64,000 bases of DNA, taken from Bacteroides reticulotermitis JCM 10512 (GTDB lineage: Bacteria > Bacteroidota > Bacteroidia > Bacteroidales > Bacteroidaceae). The stretch covers positions 84,042 through 148,041 of the forward strand of contig NZ_BAIV01000013.1 in the NCBI RefSeq assembly GCF_000517545.1, in the 5' to 3' direction. Numbering within the stretch: the first letter of the stretch is position 1; the number at the start of each line of letters is the position of its first letter. The translations under genes were made by a program, and so were the position numbers. Of the stretch, positions 42,050 through 52,446 are shown piece after piece. The notes beneath the pieces are model-generated. The model saw only the letters and a list, made by a program, of their open reading frames with translations. It was not told the origin of the DNA and did not search any database.

Positions 42050-44230
42050 ATGAAAGCATTCTTATCTATTTCTCTTCTTTTTCTTATAAATCATGTACTA
42101 TTTGGGCAAGATGTCAAATCGCCTGTTTCGTGGACGGCTGACAATGGGAATGGCACTTATACCAACCCTTTGTTTTATGATGAGTTTTCAGACCCCGATC
42201 TTATCCGGGTAGGTGAGGACTTTTATCTAGCAGGGACAACTATGCATGCCACACCAGGGCTTGTGATACTACACTCCAAAGACTTGGTAAACTGGAAATT
42301 CATGAGTTATTGCTTCGACCGTTTTAATATGGGAGACGAGTTTAGATTGGAGAATGGCAAGGAAGCCTATGGGCAAGGTATCTGGGCACCCTGTATTCGC
42401 TATCACAATGGGAAGTTTTATGTGTTTAGCAACGTCAACGGGCACGGATTACAAGTTTTCATTTCTGAGAATCCTGCCGGACCGTGGCAACACATCAATA
42501 TGGGCGGCAAGATTTACGACCTTTCTGTACTTTTTGATGATGATGGTAAGATTTATGCTGTCTTTAAATATAATGAAGTACATTTGATAGAAATAAAGCC
42601 CGACTTTAGTGGCTATGTGGAAGGTAGTGAAAGAATCATCATACCTGCTGGAAATGCGATGGGCGAAGGACACCATTTCTACAAGATAAACGGAAAATAT
42701 TATATTATCAGTGCTAACTATGCCCCGGTGGGTCGCATGCAGTGTGCACGCGCTGATCGGCCTGAAGGACCTTATGAAACGGTTGCTATCAGTGTGAAGG
42801 AAACTTTTGGCACGCAACGGGCTCATACAGTGAACAATGTAGGGTTGGGACGTCCTGTGCCGGAAGATGGTTTTGAATTTAATGTTTCAGGTGGTGAGGG
42901 CAACTATCTGAGTGCCGTACCTCTGCATCAAGGAGGCATAGTGGATTTGCCGAACGGTGATTGGTGGGGATTCTCTATGTCGGACTTTCGTGCTGTAGGA
43001 CGCACCACCTGTCTTTCACCTGTGACTTGGGTGGACGGGTGGCCTTACTTCGGATTGCCCGGAAACTTGGGGCGCACACCTCGCACGTGGTTTAAACCTC
43101 GCGTGGAAGCCAAAGTCGAGCCTCATGCTCCTTATCGGCGTAGCGATGACTTCGAAGGGAAAGAACTACTGCCTGTATGGCAATGGAATCACGAACCGAC
43201 GGTGGGAAAGTGGGCGTTAGCAAAAGGGAAACTACGTCTAGACGCTATGCCTGCGAAGAATTTCCTGTGGGCGAAGAATACGCTAACACAGCGTTGCATC
43301 GGTCCGATATCGGTGGCTACAGTGGAGTTGGATGTTTCTAAACTGAAAGATGGTGATGTTGCCGGACTAGGTCTACTCAATATGCCTTATGTATGGATAG
43401 GTGTGATGCGTCAGGGAAAACAGTATGATATAAGTCTAAAAATACAGCAGAGTAACAAAACGATTTCCTCGAGCAAGGCCGTGAAGCAAGAGGGTAAGCA
43501 GTTCGATGATATGCTTGATAAAGGTAAAATATACCTGCGGGCCATGACTGACCTTGATGCCGAATCTGCGCGGTTTAGCTACAGCATAGATGGGAAAGAT
43601 TATAAAGAGATGGATGGAACAGTACTGCTACCTTATCAGCTAAAGACCTTCCAGGGGATGAGATACTCACTTTTTGCCTATAATGCGAAAGGTCTGAATG
43701 GTGGTTATGCCCTTTTCGATAACTTCACGGTGGATGAGCCTATGGCTGATCGTTCCACTAACCTACCTATAGGCAAGGTGATTAGTTTGCAGAACATGGG
43801 TAACGGTAGTTATGCTTGGGCTAATCCGCATGGAATGCTTCATTCGGCCGCCAAAGGGAGTAAGGAGTATCAGAATGCGGGTTGCTTCTTTAAGGTACAT
43901 GACCGTGATCGGGGACGTGTTTCATTGGAAGCTATGAACGGAACCGGTTTCCTTACGGTAGTAGGTGTAGGCCTTTCGGCAGATATTCGTCTGATGAAAC
44001 AAGAGACGGAAAACAGTCTCTTCCTGTGGCAGGACATGCTGCGCGGACAGTGTATGTTGCTTTCATTGAAGACTCAACGTTATGTCGGCATTGATATTGA
44101 AACGGGCGAGCCTTACGGGGCTGACTGGCCGGGATGTCGACCGGATCGCAAGGACGGAACAGTTTTTCAATGGACTGAGGTGGAAAGTGATGGAGTAGTG
44201 AGAAATACAGAGAAGTCTGATACTTATTAA
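42050..44230 (+). CDS. GH43 (subfamily 12-like) with C-terminal accessory domains
   Basis: A 726-residue exported GH43. The signal peptide ends near VLFGQDV. The base Asp is in EFSDPDLIRVG, the modulator Asp in KIYDLSVLFDDDG and the acid Glu in MGEGHHFYKINGKYY. Residues about 375-570 form a beta-xylosidase-type C-terminal sandwich (SDDFEGKELLPVWQW onward), and the last ~150 residues form an extra beta-rich domain (LQNMGNGSYAWANPHG to the end) that resembles a trefoil or fascin-like module. Likely an alpha-L-arabinofuranosidase acting on decorated xylan. It is first in an operon with GH2 and sits opposite GH115 behind paired operators. Confidence 0.85.
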   Translation: MKAFLSISLLFLINHVLFGQDVKSPVSWTADNGNGTYTNPLFYDEFSDPDLIRVGEDFYLAGTTMHATPGLVILHSKDLVNWKFMSYCFDRFNMGDEFRLENGKEAYGQGIWAPCIRYHNGKFYVFSNVNGHGLQVFISENPAGPWQHINMGGKIYDLSVLFDDDGKIYAVFKYNEVHLIEIKPDFSGYVEGSERIIIPAGNAMGEGHHFYKINGKYYIISANYAPVGRMQCARADRPEGPYETVAISVKETFGTQRAHTVNNVGLGRPVPEDGFEFNVSGGEGNYLSAVPLHQGGIVDLPNGDWWGFSMSDFRAVGRTTCLSPVTWVDGWPYFGLPGNLGRTPRTWFKPRVEAKVEPHAPYRRSDDFEGKELLPVWQWNHEPTVGKWALAKGKLRLDAMPAKNFLWAKNTLTQRCIGPISVATVELDVSKLKDGDVAGLGLLNMPYVWIGVMRQGKQYDISLKIQQSNKTISSSKAVKQEGKQFDDMLDKGKIYLRAMTDLDAESARFSYSIDGKDYKEMDGTVLLPYQLKTFQGMRYSLFAYNAKGLNGGYALFDNFTVDEPMADRSTNLPIGKVISLQNMGNGSYAWANPHGMLHSAAKGSKEYQNAGCFFKVHDRDRGRVSLEAMNGTGFLTVVGVGLSADIRLMKQETENSLFLWQDMLRGQCMLLSLKTQRYVGIDIETGEPYGADWPGCRPDRKDGTVFQWTEVESDGVVRNTEKSDTY

Positions 44231-44239
44231 CACAGCAAA

Positions 44240-44380
44240 ATGAGAAAATATATTTTGAGTTTGTTTGCTTGTGTAATGTTTGTCATAAAATCATATCAAA
44301 ACACGTGGTTCGTAATTCTTTGTATCAATAAATATCGCTTCATACGCGGTGTGGTGCTTGGACAGAACTATTCATATTAA
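44240..44380 (+). CDS. Small ORF with signal-like N-terminus, possible gene remnant
   Basis: Forty-six codons between the GH43 stop and the GH2 start. The N-terminus (MRKYILSLFACVMFVI) looks like the beginning of a signal peptide, but what follows (KSYQNTWFVILC) has no recognised domain. Given the other gene stubs in this window it may be a remnant of a deleted exported protein, or chance. Confidence 0.25.
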   Translation: MRKYILSLFACVMFVIKSYQNTWFVILCINKYRFIRGVVLGQNYSY

Positions 44381-44392
44381 AAAGTCTATTCA

Positions 44393-46984
44393 ATGAGAAA
44401 GTTGATAACTGCCGCGAGCCTATGGTATCTGCTTCTTGGCATAGATATGGTCATTGCGGCAACTGAGGGGAGAGAAATCTTTAATCTAAACAGGGAGTGG
44501 ATGTATAAGTGCGGTGATTATTGTGGTGCCGAGCAGCCGCTTTTTGACGATTCGGGTTGGGAATCAATAGGTTTACCTCATTCATTTAGTATTCCTTATT
44601 TTATGTCTAAGGACTTCTACGTAGGATATGGCTGGTATCGGAAAACCCTTCAGCTGAACAAATCTGATTTAGCTAAACGGTTGTTCTTGGAGTTTGATGG
44701 TGTGTTTCAGGAAGCTGAAGTATTTGTAAACGGCCAATTAGTAGGGAAGCATGTGGGAGGATATACAGCTTTTGCATTGATTTTACGCCATATGCTGTAG
44801 CAGGTGATAATGTTTTAGCGGTGAGGGTAAATAATCTTTGGCATCCAACAGTGGCTCCTCGGGGAGGTGAACATGTTTTCAGTGGTGGTATATACCGTAA
44901 TGTCCGGTTGGTAAAGAAGAAATCGGTACATTTGGATTGGTATGGAACCACAGTTACTACCCCTTCGCTGGCGATGAATGGCGGCAGATCGTCGGTAGTG
45001 AGAGTTGAAGCTTGTGTGAAAAATGCAAGTGTTGTGAAAGATCTCTATACGTTGGTGATTGCTGTGGTAGATAGTTTGGGTTATGCAGTAACTAGCTGCT
45101 CTCAAACACAGGAAATAGAAGCTGGGGGAGAATTTGTATATGATATGATAACATCCGCAATCGAGGCGCCGGCACTTTGGTCCCCTCCTAGTCCGGCCCT
45201 TTACACCTTGGTGAGCAAACTGTATAATGGTAAGTGCTTGTTGGATTCCGAAGAGATTACATTCGGTTTTCGTTGGTTCGAATGGACAGCTGATAAAGGT
45301 TTCTTTCTAAATGGCAATCACTTTATCTTTAGAGGCGTCAATGTTCATCAAGATCAGGCAGGGTGGGGCGATGCCGTAACAGAAGCAGCAACCCAGCGTG
45401 ATGTTCGTCAGATGAAAGAAGCGGGTTTCAATATGATTCGAGGTTCCCATTATCCCCATTCGTCGGCATTCTCGGATGCTTGCGACCGTGAAGGAATCTT
45501 ATTTTGGTCGGAAGCACCGTTTTGGGGTACAGCTGGACCGAAGGTTGACGGTGGTTGGACTGCCAGTGCTTATCCTGTGAATGACAAAGATGTGGACGGA
45601 TTTGAGGCTGATGTGTTACGGCAATTGGAAGAAATGATACGTATTCATCGCAATCATCCTTCAGTATTTGTCTGGAGTATGTGTAACGAACCATTCTTTA
45701 CCGATGGTAAGACCATGCCCGGAGTAAGGCATCTGCTGAAGCGCATGGTAGATAAGACGCACCAGCTTGACCCTACTCGTATGGCTGCCATTGGTGGTGC
45801 TCAGCGTCCATTGGGAAAAGATCGGATAGACTTGATAGGTGATGTGGCTGGATATAATGGTGATGGCGCAACTATTGCGGACTTTCAGGCACCTGGGATT
45901 CCCTCAATCGTCTCGGAATATGGTAGTACTACGGCCAATCGTCCGGGTAAATATATGCCGGGGTGGGGAGACCTGGGACGGGATGAAGGTTGGAAAGGAC
46001 GTGAATGGAGAAGTGGACAAGCCATTTGGTGCGGTTTCGACCACGGCAGCATATTCGGTAGTGACTTGGGTAAGATGGGTATCGTGGATTATTTCCGTTT
46101 GCCGAAACGCTCTTGGTATTGGTACCGTGACATTTATGCACAAGTAGCACCACCGGAATGGCCAGTAGCCGGCATCGCTGCCCGTTTACGGCTGGAGGCA
46201 TCAAAAATAAACGATATTGGTGCTGACGGAACCGACGATACACACCTTACGGTGACTGTTCTGGATATTGAAGGACGTGAACTGAGTAACAGCCAGATGT
46301 AAATCTGCGGATTATATCCGGGCCTGGTGAATTTCCTACGGGAGAGTCCATCGACTTTGCACCGGATAGCGATATTCGAATTCAAGACGGGAAAGCTGCT
46401 ATATCTTTACGTTCTTATTATGCAGGCAATACGGTGGTTGAGGCTTCCTCACCGGGACTTGAAACAGCTCGCTTGATGCTGAGCTTTGTCAATGCTCCGT
46501 TATATAAAAAAGGTGAGAGCAGGGAGATAGAAAACCGTGCTTACGTCAGGTATAGAAATAGAGTGGAGAACGGAAAGTTGCAAACCTACGGTATGAACAA
46601 TCCTACGTTTGCTTCTAGTTCACAAAAAGGATATACTGCTGGCTTGGCTGCTGACGGAGATTACGATAGTTATTGGCAACCCGAAGACAAGGATATTTCC
46701 GCTTATTGGACTCTGGATACCGAGCGAAGGCTTGATTTACACCGTGTGAAGGCCATTTTCTCGGGTTTGGCGAACTACCGTTTCAAGGTCGAAATTTCTT
46801 CTGATAATATCGTATGGCAAACAATTGGTGATACAGTCATCTTTCCCGAGAGATAGACAAAATCGATATTCAACCGGACCAAACGATGAAGATGCGTTTC
46901 GTTCGTTTTTTGTTCTTAAGTGGGGAAGGATCGGTGAGGCCGAAATTAGCGGAAGTGCAAGTGGTAGGTATTGTAACTGAATAG
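44393..46984 (+). CDS. GH2 beta-galactosidase-type enzyme with C-terminal discoidin-like domain (three frameshifts)
   Basis: An exported GH2 enzyme of about 865 residues: jelly-roll sugar-binding domain (GYGWYRKTLQL), immunoglobulin-like domain, TIM barrel with GVNVHQDQAGWG, acid/base Glu in WSMCNEPFF and nucleophile Glu in SIVSEYGSTT, then a GH2 C-terminal domain and an F5/8 type C-like domain (AYWTLDTERRLDL to VQVVGIVTE). Three one-base losses break it: near 44770 (YTAF to CIDFTPYAVAG), near 46296 (LSNS to DVNLRIISG) and near 46850 (VIFP to EIDKIDIQ). Its likely role is to remove beta-linked galactose, but GH2 also includes other exo-specificities. Confidence 0.83.
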
Positions 46985-47040
46985 CATCCGTAAGGTCAGG
47001 CTCTCCATGGACTACTATCAAAATGGTGGTGTCTACGAAA

Positions 47041-47079
47041 GGGTACACCAACCTTGTTCGGTGTACCCCATTCTTTATT
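47041..47079 (+). terminator. Terminator after GH2
   Basis: Nine-pair perfect stem GGGTACACC (47041) with GGTGTACCC (47060-47068) and a T-rich tail. It separates the xylan genes from the sigma-factor locus. Confidence 0.75.
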
Positions 47080-47241
47080 GAGCTTCGTAACTTATGTAAG
47101 GGGAGTATATAGGCTGAAAATATGAGGTGAATATTGTGCGGGAAACTACAATTTGAACTGCTGTTTTCTTACTTATTGATTGCTGAACTTAGTTTCTTAA
47201 ACTATTCTGTGCGAAAAAGTAGGTGTTTTATGCCAATTAAT

Positions 47242-47249
47242 TATCTTTG
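47242..47249 (+). promoter_or_regulatory. -7 box for the ECF sigma gene
   Basis: TATCTTTG matches TAnnTTTG and lies 26 bp before the sigma factor ATG, so the sigma gene is probably read from a housekeeping promoter. No 21-bp-phased operator is present. Confidence 0.5.
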
Positions 47250-47274
47250 CGGTCTAATCTATATGAAAGTGTAA

Positions 47275-47781
47275 ATGAAAGGAGAGAGTATAACAAAGCA
47301 AGATTTTGAAAGGCTTTTCCGTGAATACTATTCACGACTGTACTATTTCGCCTATGATTTTACGGAAGATATAGAAGCGAGCAAGGATATTGTGAGTGAA
47401 GTATTTACGGCAGTTTGGAATAATAAAGAGCATATAGAGACCGACAAAGTGGTTGGTTATTTGTTTGTAAGTGTACGCAATCAGTCACTCAATTATGTGA
47501 AACGAAACAGGCTGACTGCTGATTACATAGATTTTTGCCAAATGGTGGCCAATGAAGAAGGCGATGAAGGCTTGGAACTTATTGACGAACGGATAGCAGA
47601 ATTGGCAAGGGAGATTGAAAAACTGCCGCCACGTACCCGATATATTCTGGAAGAGTGCTATTTCCGTCATAAGAAATATAAGGAAGTTGCTGATGTGCTT
47701 GAAATAAGTACCGATGGCATTAAAAAGCATATTGTGAAGGCTTTTTCAATGCTTCGTACTCATTTTAAAGTTAAAAAATAA
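47275..47781 (+). CDS. ECF RNA polymerase sigma factor (FecI-like)
   Basis: A 168-residue sigma-70 family factor of the extracytoplasmic-function type. Region 2 covers about residues 10-75 (FRNYY-like start FREYYSRLYYFAYDFT, and SEVFTAVWNN), and region 4 about 105-160 with a helix-turn-helix (RHKKYKEVADVLEISTDGIKKHI). It is followed after 50 bp by a FecR-type anti-sigma gene and then by a SusC with a signalling domain, the standard trans-envelope arrangement. It probably directs transcription of the anti-sigma gene and the downstream SusC/D operon through the bipartite elements at 47790 and 49021. Confidence 0.9.
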   Translation: MKGESITKQDFERLFREYYSRLYYFAYDFTEDIEASKDIVSEVFTAVWNNKEHIETDKVVGYLFVSVRNQSLNYVKRNRLTADYIDFCQMVANEEGDEGLELIDERIAELAREIEKLPPRTRYILEECYFRHKKYKEVADVLEISTDGIKKHIVKAFSMLRTHFKVKK

Positions 47782-47789
47782 AAAATGGC

Positions 47790-47818
47790 GTACCCGATTC
47801 GTACACAAGAGTGTAATT
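47790..47818 (+). promoter_or_regulatory. Candidate ECF promoter upstream of the anti-sigma gene
   Basis: GTACCCGATT at 47790 followed 11 bases later by GTGTAATT at 47811. The same two blocks with a 10-base spacer occur at 49021 upstream of the SusC gene. The layout fits -35 and -10 elements of the adjacent sigma factor. Confidence 0.55.
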
Positions 47819-47831
47819 TTTATGTATAACT

Positions 47832-48929
47832 ATGAATGACGACCAAAACATAGAGGATGATATGAAGCTGAGTGATGAACCTTCAGCGCATGAAGCCATG
47901 GACTGTAAGCGGGCATTTACTCGAATGAGAGTTCCCGCTCCTGATGTGGATGATGCTTGGCAAAAGTTCAGTGCGGACACTGATACGCAGCCAAAAATGA
48001 AGAAGTTTAAGAGTAAACGAAGTTTATTTATTGGCTTTGTGACAGGAGTAGCTGCTTCGGTCGTTATCTTCTTTGGTATTTATCAGATGTTTATCGCTTC
48101 GCTTCTCCCACAACCTGTACAGGTTTTCAATGCCGAAGAGAGTGGGAGCGATGTTCTGCTGTCGTATAGCTCAGGACAATCTTATAATCTATCGAATGCC
48201 AACACGGCGGCCACGGGAGCTTTATTAACACAGGGTGTTAAAGCTAACAAAGACTCCTTGGTTTATATGCAGGCAAAGTCGAATGTACAGCCTAAGTTGC
48301 TTACGGTTTCTACTCCCCGGGGGAAGGATTACCACATCGTTTTGCCCGATGGGACAAATGTATGGCTCAATGCTGATACCAAGTTGGTATTTCCCGAACA
48401 CTTTTCCGGGGCACGCAGAGAGGTGCAACTGGATGGTGAAGCCTACTTTGAAGTGACTGAGGATAAAGAGCATCCATTCGTAGTCAACAACAAACTGTTT
48501 GCTACAATCGTGCTGGGCACAAAGTTTAATATGAAAACGTATAATCAGGATGATGCTAATGTTGTACTTATCGAAGGAAGGGTGCAGGTAGAAAGTACGA
48601 AGACCGGTGCTACTCAGACTATTCTGCCGGGACAAAAGGCACATCTTACGCCTGCCGGACAATTCGATGTGCAACAGGTCGATACGTATGCTTTCGTTCA
48701 GTGGAAAGAGGGCTACTTCTATTTCAACGATGCACCGCTTGTAGAGATTATGCGCGAATTGGGACGTTGGTACAATGTCGATATCATCATCGAGAACTCG
48801 CGCATGATGTATACCCGTTTGCACTTTGTAGCTGAACGGGGGCAGGGGATTGCCGAAGCTCTGCAAAACTTGAACGCTATTGATGATGTACACGCTGTTA
48901 TTAAGAATAACACAGTGGTAGTTAAATAA
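47832..48929 (+). CDS. FecR-family anti-sigma factor
   Basis: A 365-residue inner-membrane anti-sigma factor. The cytoplasmic N-terminus (about 1-60) would hold the sigma factor; one membrane helix follows (SLFIGFVTGVAASVVIFFG). The periplasmic FecR domain spans about 150-270 (TVSTPRGKDYHIVLPDGTNV, EVQLDGEAYFEVTEDKEHPF), and a DUF4974 domain closes the protein (YFYFNDAPLVEIMRELGRWY). DUF4974 is the usual partner of the STN domain of the transporter downstream. Binding of ligand to that transporter would release the sigma factor. Confidence 0.9.
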   Translation: MNDDQNIEDDMKLSDEPSAHEAMDCKRAFTRMRVPAPDVDDAWQKFSADTDTQPKMKKFKSKRSLFIGFVTGVAASVVIFFGIYQMFIASLLPQPVQVFNAEESGSDVLLSYSSGQSYNLSNANTAATGALLTQGVKANKDSLVYMQAKSNVQPKLLTVSTPRGKDYHIVLPDGTNVWLNADTKLVFPEHFSGARREVQLDGEAYFEVTEDKEHPFVVNNKLFATIVLGTKFNMKTYNQDDANVVLIEGRVQVESTKTGATQTILPGQKAHLTPAGQFDVQQVDTYAFVQWKEGYFYFNDAPLVEIMRELGRWYNVDIIIENSRMMYTRLHFVAERGQGIAEALQNLNAIDDVHAVIKNNTVVVK

Positions 48930-49020
48930 CGGAATCTAGTACATATTGCTATCTTTATAGCTCTTTTTATCTTCCGAAAGGGATTATTCTTCTTTTTTCA
49001 AAAAAAAACGTTTCTTTTCA

Positions 49021-49048
49021 GTACCCGATTTAGGAGTTCTGTGTAATT
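49021..49048 (+). promoter_or_regulatory. Candidate ECF promoter upstream of the signalling SusC
   Basis: GTACCCGATT at 49021 and GTGTAATT at 49041 (10-base spacer) repeat the element at 47790. It lies 42 bp before the SusC ATG. Confidence 0.55.
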
Positions 49049-49090
49049 CTTGTAAAAGAGAGTTAAACACATAACCCTAATTAATGTATT

Positions 49091-52000
49091 ATGCATAGAA
49101 AAGAGAAGCGAGTACGATGGAAGGAGAACAACACATTTCTCTCTATTCTATTTTGTCTTTTAGTATTAAGTGCGCATGGCTTTGCGCAGGAGAAGAAAGT
49201 ATCTCTTAATTGTAAAGGGATGCGGTTGTCAGAGGCGCTAATTCAGGTAGAGCGCCAGTCAGAGCATAAACTGAGTTTCAATTTTGATGAGTTGAGCCAG
49301 TTTAATGTTACAGTAAATATCAAGAAAAAAACGGTAATTGAAGCTATTGAAAATTTATTGCATGGACTGCCTTACCAGACCAAGGTCAGTGGTCAGTTCA
49401 TTACGATTTTCCGCCGAAATGTTCAACGGCAGACAAGTAGCCCTACTCGCGGAGGGGATTATACAATTATTCGTGGTAAAGTTGTTGATACATCTGACAA
49501 ACCTTTGCCTGGAGTCAATATTTCTTTTAAGAATCGTAACTACGGCACTGTAACCGATATAAATGGCAACTATGCTATTTCGGTGGATAAAGGAGCCAGA
49601 GAAACGATGCTTTTCTCTTTTATCGGAATGAAGACCGAGGTGTTGACGGTCAATTGTAACGCGGAAGAGAAAATTTTGAATCTTACCCTCAAGGAGGGTG
49701 ACGGACAGCTCAATGAAGTGGTTGTAACCGGTATCTTCAATAAACCGAAGGTTAGTTTCACAGGTGCCGCCACTATCATTTCTTCAGATCAAATCAAGGC
49801 GCTGGGTAATCGCAACCTGCTGAAGACGTTGTCTAATATTGATCCGTCCTTCGACTTGCAGGAGAATAATGCGAAAGGTTCCGACCCGAATCAAACACTC
49901 AATATCGAGATTCGCGGAAGTGCGACGATTGGTAGTGTGAATGAAATGCAATCGAATGTGCGTAATCAGCGCAACCTTCCTTTGTTCATTCTCGACGGGT
50001 TTGAAGTGACGTCGGAACGTGTGATGGACATGAATCAGGATGATGTGGAATCAGTCGTAATCTTGAAGGATGCGAGTGCTACGGCAATTTACGGTTCGCG
50101 CGGTGCCAACGGTGTTGTCGTGATCTCGTCGAAACGTCCCGAACTTGGACGGGTGCGGGTTAACTATTCGACCGGTATGAACCTGGAGATTCCCGATCTA
50201 TCGAGTTATGACCTGATGAATTCTTTTGAGAAGCTGGAAGTAGAAAAGGCTGCGGGGCTTTACACCAATACTTCTTTAGCTACCCAACTCCAATTGGATG
50301 CTCTCTACAATGAGCATCTGAAAGCAGCTAGCGAGGGTGTCAATACCAATTGGATGAAGATTCCCGTGCGAGTGGGCCTTGGCCAGTTTCACAAGCTGGA
50401 TATTAACGGAGGTGTCGATCAATTCAGGTATATCTTGAATGTGTCTTATAATCAGTTGACAGGTAGCATGAAAGGCTCGAAACGCGACAACTTGAATGGT
50501 AACATGACGATCAGTTACTTGATGAAAAAAGTGCGCTTTACCAATACCCTTAGTGTCGGTTTCAATAACGCAGCCAATAGCACCTATGGCAACTTCTCAC
50601 AGTATGCTTCTATGAACCCGTATTGGAGGCCTTACAATGAGAAAGGCGAGCCGATCGCATCGTATACGTTGTTTACTGCAACCAGTCCGCTTTATAATCC
50701 TTTGTATGACGCTGCCCAGACGAGCTTCAATACATCCGATTATACCAATATACGAAATACAACCATGCTCGATGCCGACTTGATGCCTAATGTGCGTGCG
50801 AATGTCAATATTGGCTTCACACAGCAGCGCGGTGGCTCCGATTATTTTGTGTCGCCTAAAGCATCGACTTACCTGCAAAGCGGTACGGATGTTTCCGATC
50901 GGGGTAATTATATCCAAAAGACCAATAAAATGACGTCCTATCAAATGTCGGGAACAATCAACTGGGCAAAGGTGTATGGTGAGCACTCTATTTATGTAGG
51001 TGCCAACTACCAGGTGATGGAAACGAAGAATAACTCGACTTCTATGAGTGTAAAGGGCTTTATGAATGATCAGATGACCGATGTATCTAACGCTAATAAG
51101 TACTCGGGAGAAAAGCCGACTACGGATGAATCGACTGTACGTAGCATGGGGTTTACCGGTACGATTAACTACAGTTATGCGCAGAGATACTTTTTCGATG
51201 TCTCATTCCGTGAAGACGCTGCTTCTTCTTTCGGATCAGAGAGTCGGTGGGCACCGTTTTATTCGTTGGGTGTAGGTTGGGAAATTGCTCAGGAGAAATG
51301 GATGCGTAAACTCTTACCAGTTGTTAATATGGCTAAGTTCCGCTATTCGTATGGTGTAACCGGTTCGTTGAGTTTCTCCCCATACGATGCATTAACTACC
51401 TATAAGTACAACAACAACACGCAATACAATTATTTGATTGGTGCTAGTGTCAACAGTTTCGGTAATCCGAGCCTAAAGTGGCAGAATACGGTAGAGCACA
51501 ACTTCGGTTTGGATCTCGGCCTATTGAATCGTTTTACATTGAACTTCAACTATTACCGTAAGACCACCGAAAACCTGCTGAGTGATGCTTATTTGCCGTT
51601 GTCGCATGGTTACACTACCTATAAAGAAAATCTGGGTGAGATTCGGAATACCGGTTATGACTTGTCACTGAGCTACACCATTCTTCGGTATTCGAACGAT
51701 CATCCGATCGACTGGTCTATTCGTGCGGGTTTTTACCACAATACGAATGTTTTGGTTAAGCTGTCGGAAGCGATCAAAAAGGCCAATGAGTTTTATTCCA
51801 ATTCAAACTATAGCGGCGGTACCATTAATGAATATCGTGAGGGACAGTCGTTGGATGAAATTTACGTACTGCAGTCAGCAGGTGTCGACCCGCAAACCGG
51901 AAAAAGACTCTATATCGATACAGATGGTACCATAACGATGAATGCATCCGGTTTGAATAAAGTTGCGGTGGGAAGTTCTCAGCCAAAAGTTAATGGACGT

Positions 52001-52435
52001 TTTGGTACAGGCTTTCGTTGGAAAGGTCTGAATGTCGATTTGAGTTTCGGTGCCCGTATAGGCGGAAAGAAACTAAATTCGACTTTGATGTCGAAAGTAG
52101 AGAATGCGGTCGTTATTTATAACCAGGATCGCCGTGTGATAAGTCAGCGTTGGAGAAAGCCCGGTGATGTGACGGCTTTCAAGAGCCTGTCGGGCGAAAT
52201 TGATAATTCTTTTCCGAATAACCTTTTCGTATTTACTGAAAACACGTTTACGTTCAACAACGCGAACATCTCTTATGATTTTCCGCTGTCCTGGATTCAA
52301 CGATTCGGTATGTCTCGCTTGTCTATCGGAGGAAGTTTATCTGATATCTTCTATATCTCGAATATAAAACAGGAACGTGGAACCGATTATCCATATTCTA
52401 TCAAACCGACATTTACTTTTTCATGCACATTCTAA
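49091..52435 (+). CDS. SusC-like TonB-dependent transporter with N-terminal STN signalling domain
   Basis: A 1114-residue outer-membrane transporter-transducer. After a signal peptide (GFAQEKK) comes a secretin/TonB short N-terminal (STN) domain (about 37-105: MRLSEALIQVERQSEHKLSF, VIEAIENLL), then a carboxypeptidase-like domain (RGKVVDTSDKPLPGVNISF), the plug (VILKDASATAIYGSRGANG) and the barrel ending PTFTFSCTF. The STN domain is what distinguishes sigma/anti-sigma-controlled SusC proteins from the HTCS-controlled pairs upstream. It lies 161 bp after the FecR gene, behind its own candidate ECF promoter. The substrate is unknown. Confidence 0.93.
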   Translation: MHRKEKRVRWKENNTFLSILFCLLVLSAHGFAQEKKVSLNCKGMRLSEALIQVERQSEHKLSFNFDELSQFNVTVNIKKKTVIEAIENLLHGLPYQTKVSGQFITIFRRNVQRQTSSPTRGGDYTIIRGKVVDTSDKPLPGVNISFKNRNYGTVTDINGNYAISVDKGARETMLFSFIGMKTEVLTVNCNAEEKILNLTLKEGDGQLNEVVVTGIFNKPKVSFTGAATIISSDQIKALGNRNLLKTLSNIDPSFDLQENNAKGSDPNQTLNIEIRGSATIGSVNEMQSNVRNQRNLPLFILDGFEVTSERVMDMNQDDVESVVILKDASATAIYGSRGANGVVVISSKRPELGRVRVNYSTGMNLEIPDLSSYDLMNSFEKLEVEKAAGLYTNTSLATQLQLDALYNEHLKAASEGVNTNWMKIPVRVGLGQFHKLDINGGVDQFRYILNVSYNQLTGSMKGSKRDNLNGNMTISYLMKKVRFTNTLSVGFNNAANSTYGNFSQYASMNPYWRPYNEKGEPIASYTLFTATSPLYNPLYDAAQTSFNTSDYTNIRNTTMLDADLMPNVRANVNIGFTQQRGGSDYFVSPKASTYLQSGTDVSDRGNYIQKTNKMTSYQMSGTINWAKVYGEHSIYVGANYQVMETKNNSTSMSVKGFMNDQMTDVSNANKYSGEKPTTDESTVRSMGFTGTINYSYAQRYFFDVSFREDAASSFGSESRWAPFYSLGVGWEIAQEKWMRKLLPVVNMAKFRYSYGVTGSLSFSPYDALTTYKYNNNTQYNYLIGASVNSFGNPSLKWQNTVEHNFGLDLGLLNRFTLNFNYYRKTTENLLSDAYLPLSHGYTTYKENLGEIRNTGYDLSLSYTILRYSNDHPIDWSIRAGFYHNTNVLVKLSEAIKKANEFYSNSNYSGGTINEYREGQSLDEIYVLQSAGVDPQTGKRLYIDTDGTITMNASGLNKVAVGSSQPKVNGRFGTGFRWKGLNVDLSFGARIGGKKLNSTLMSKVENAVVIYNQDRRVISQRWRKPGDVTAFKSLSGEIDNSFPNNLFVFTENTFTFNNANISYDFPLSWIQRFGMSRLSIGGSLSDIFYISNIKQERGTDYPYSIKPTFTFSCTF

Positions 52436-52446
52436 ATCGTATCAAA

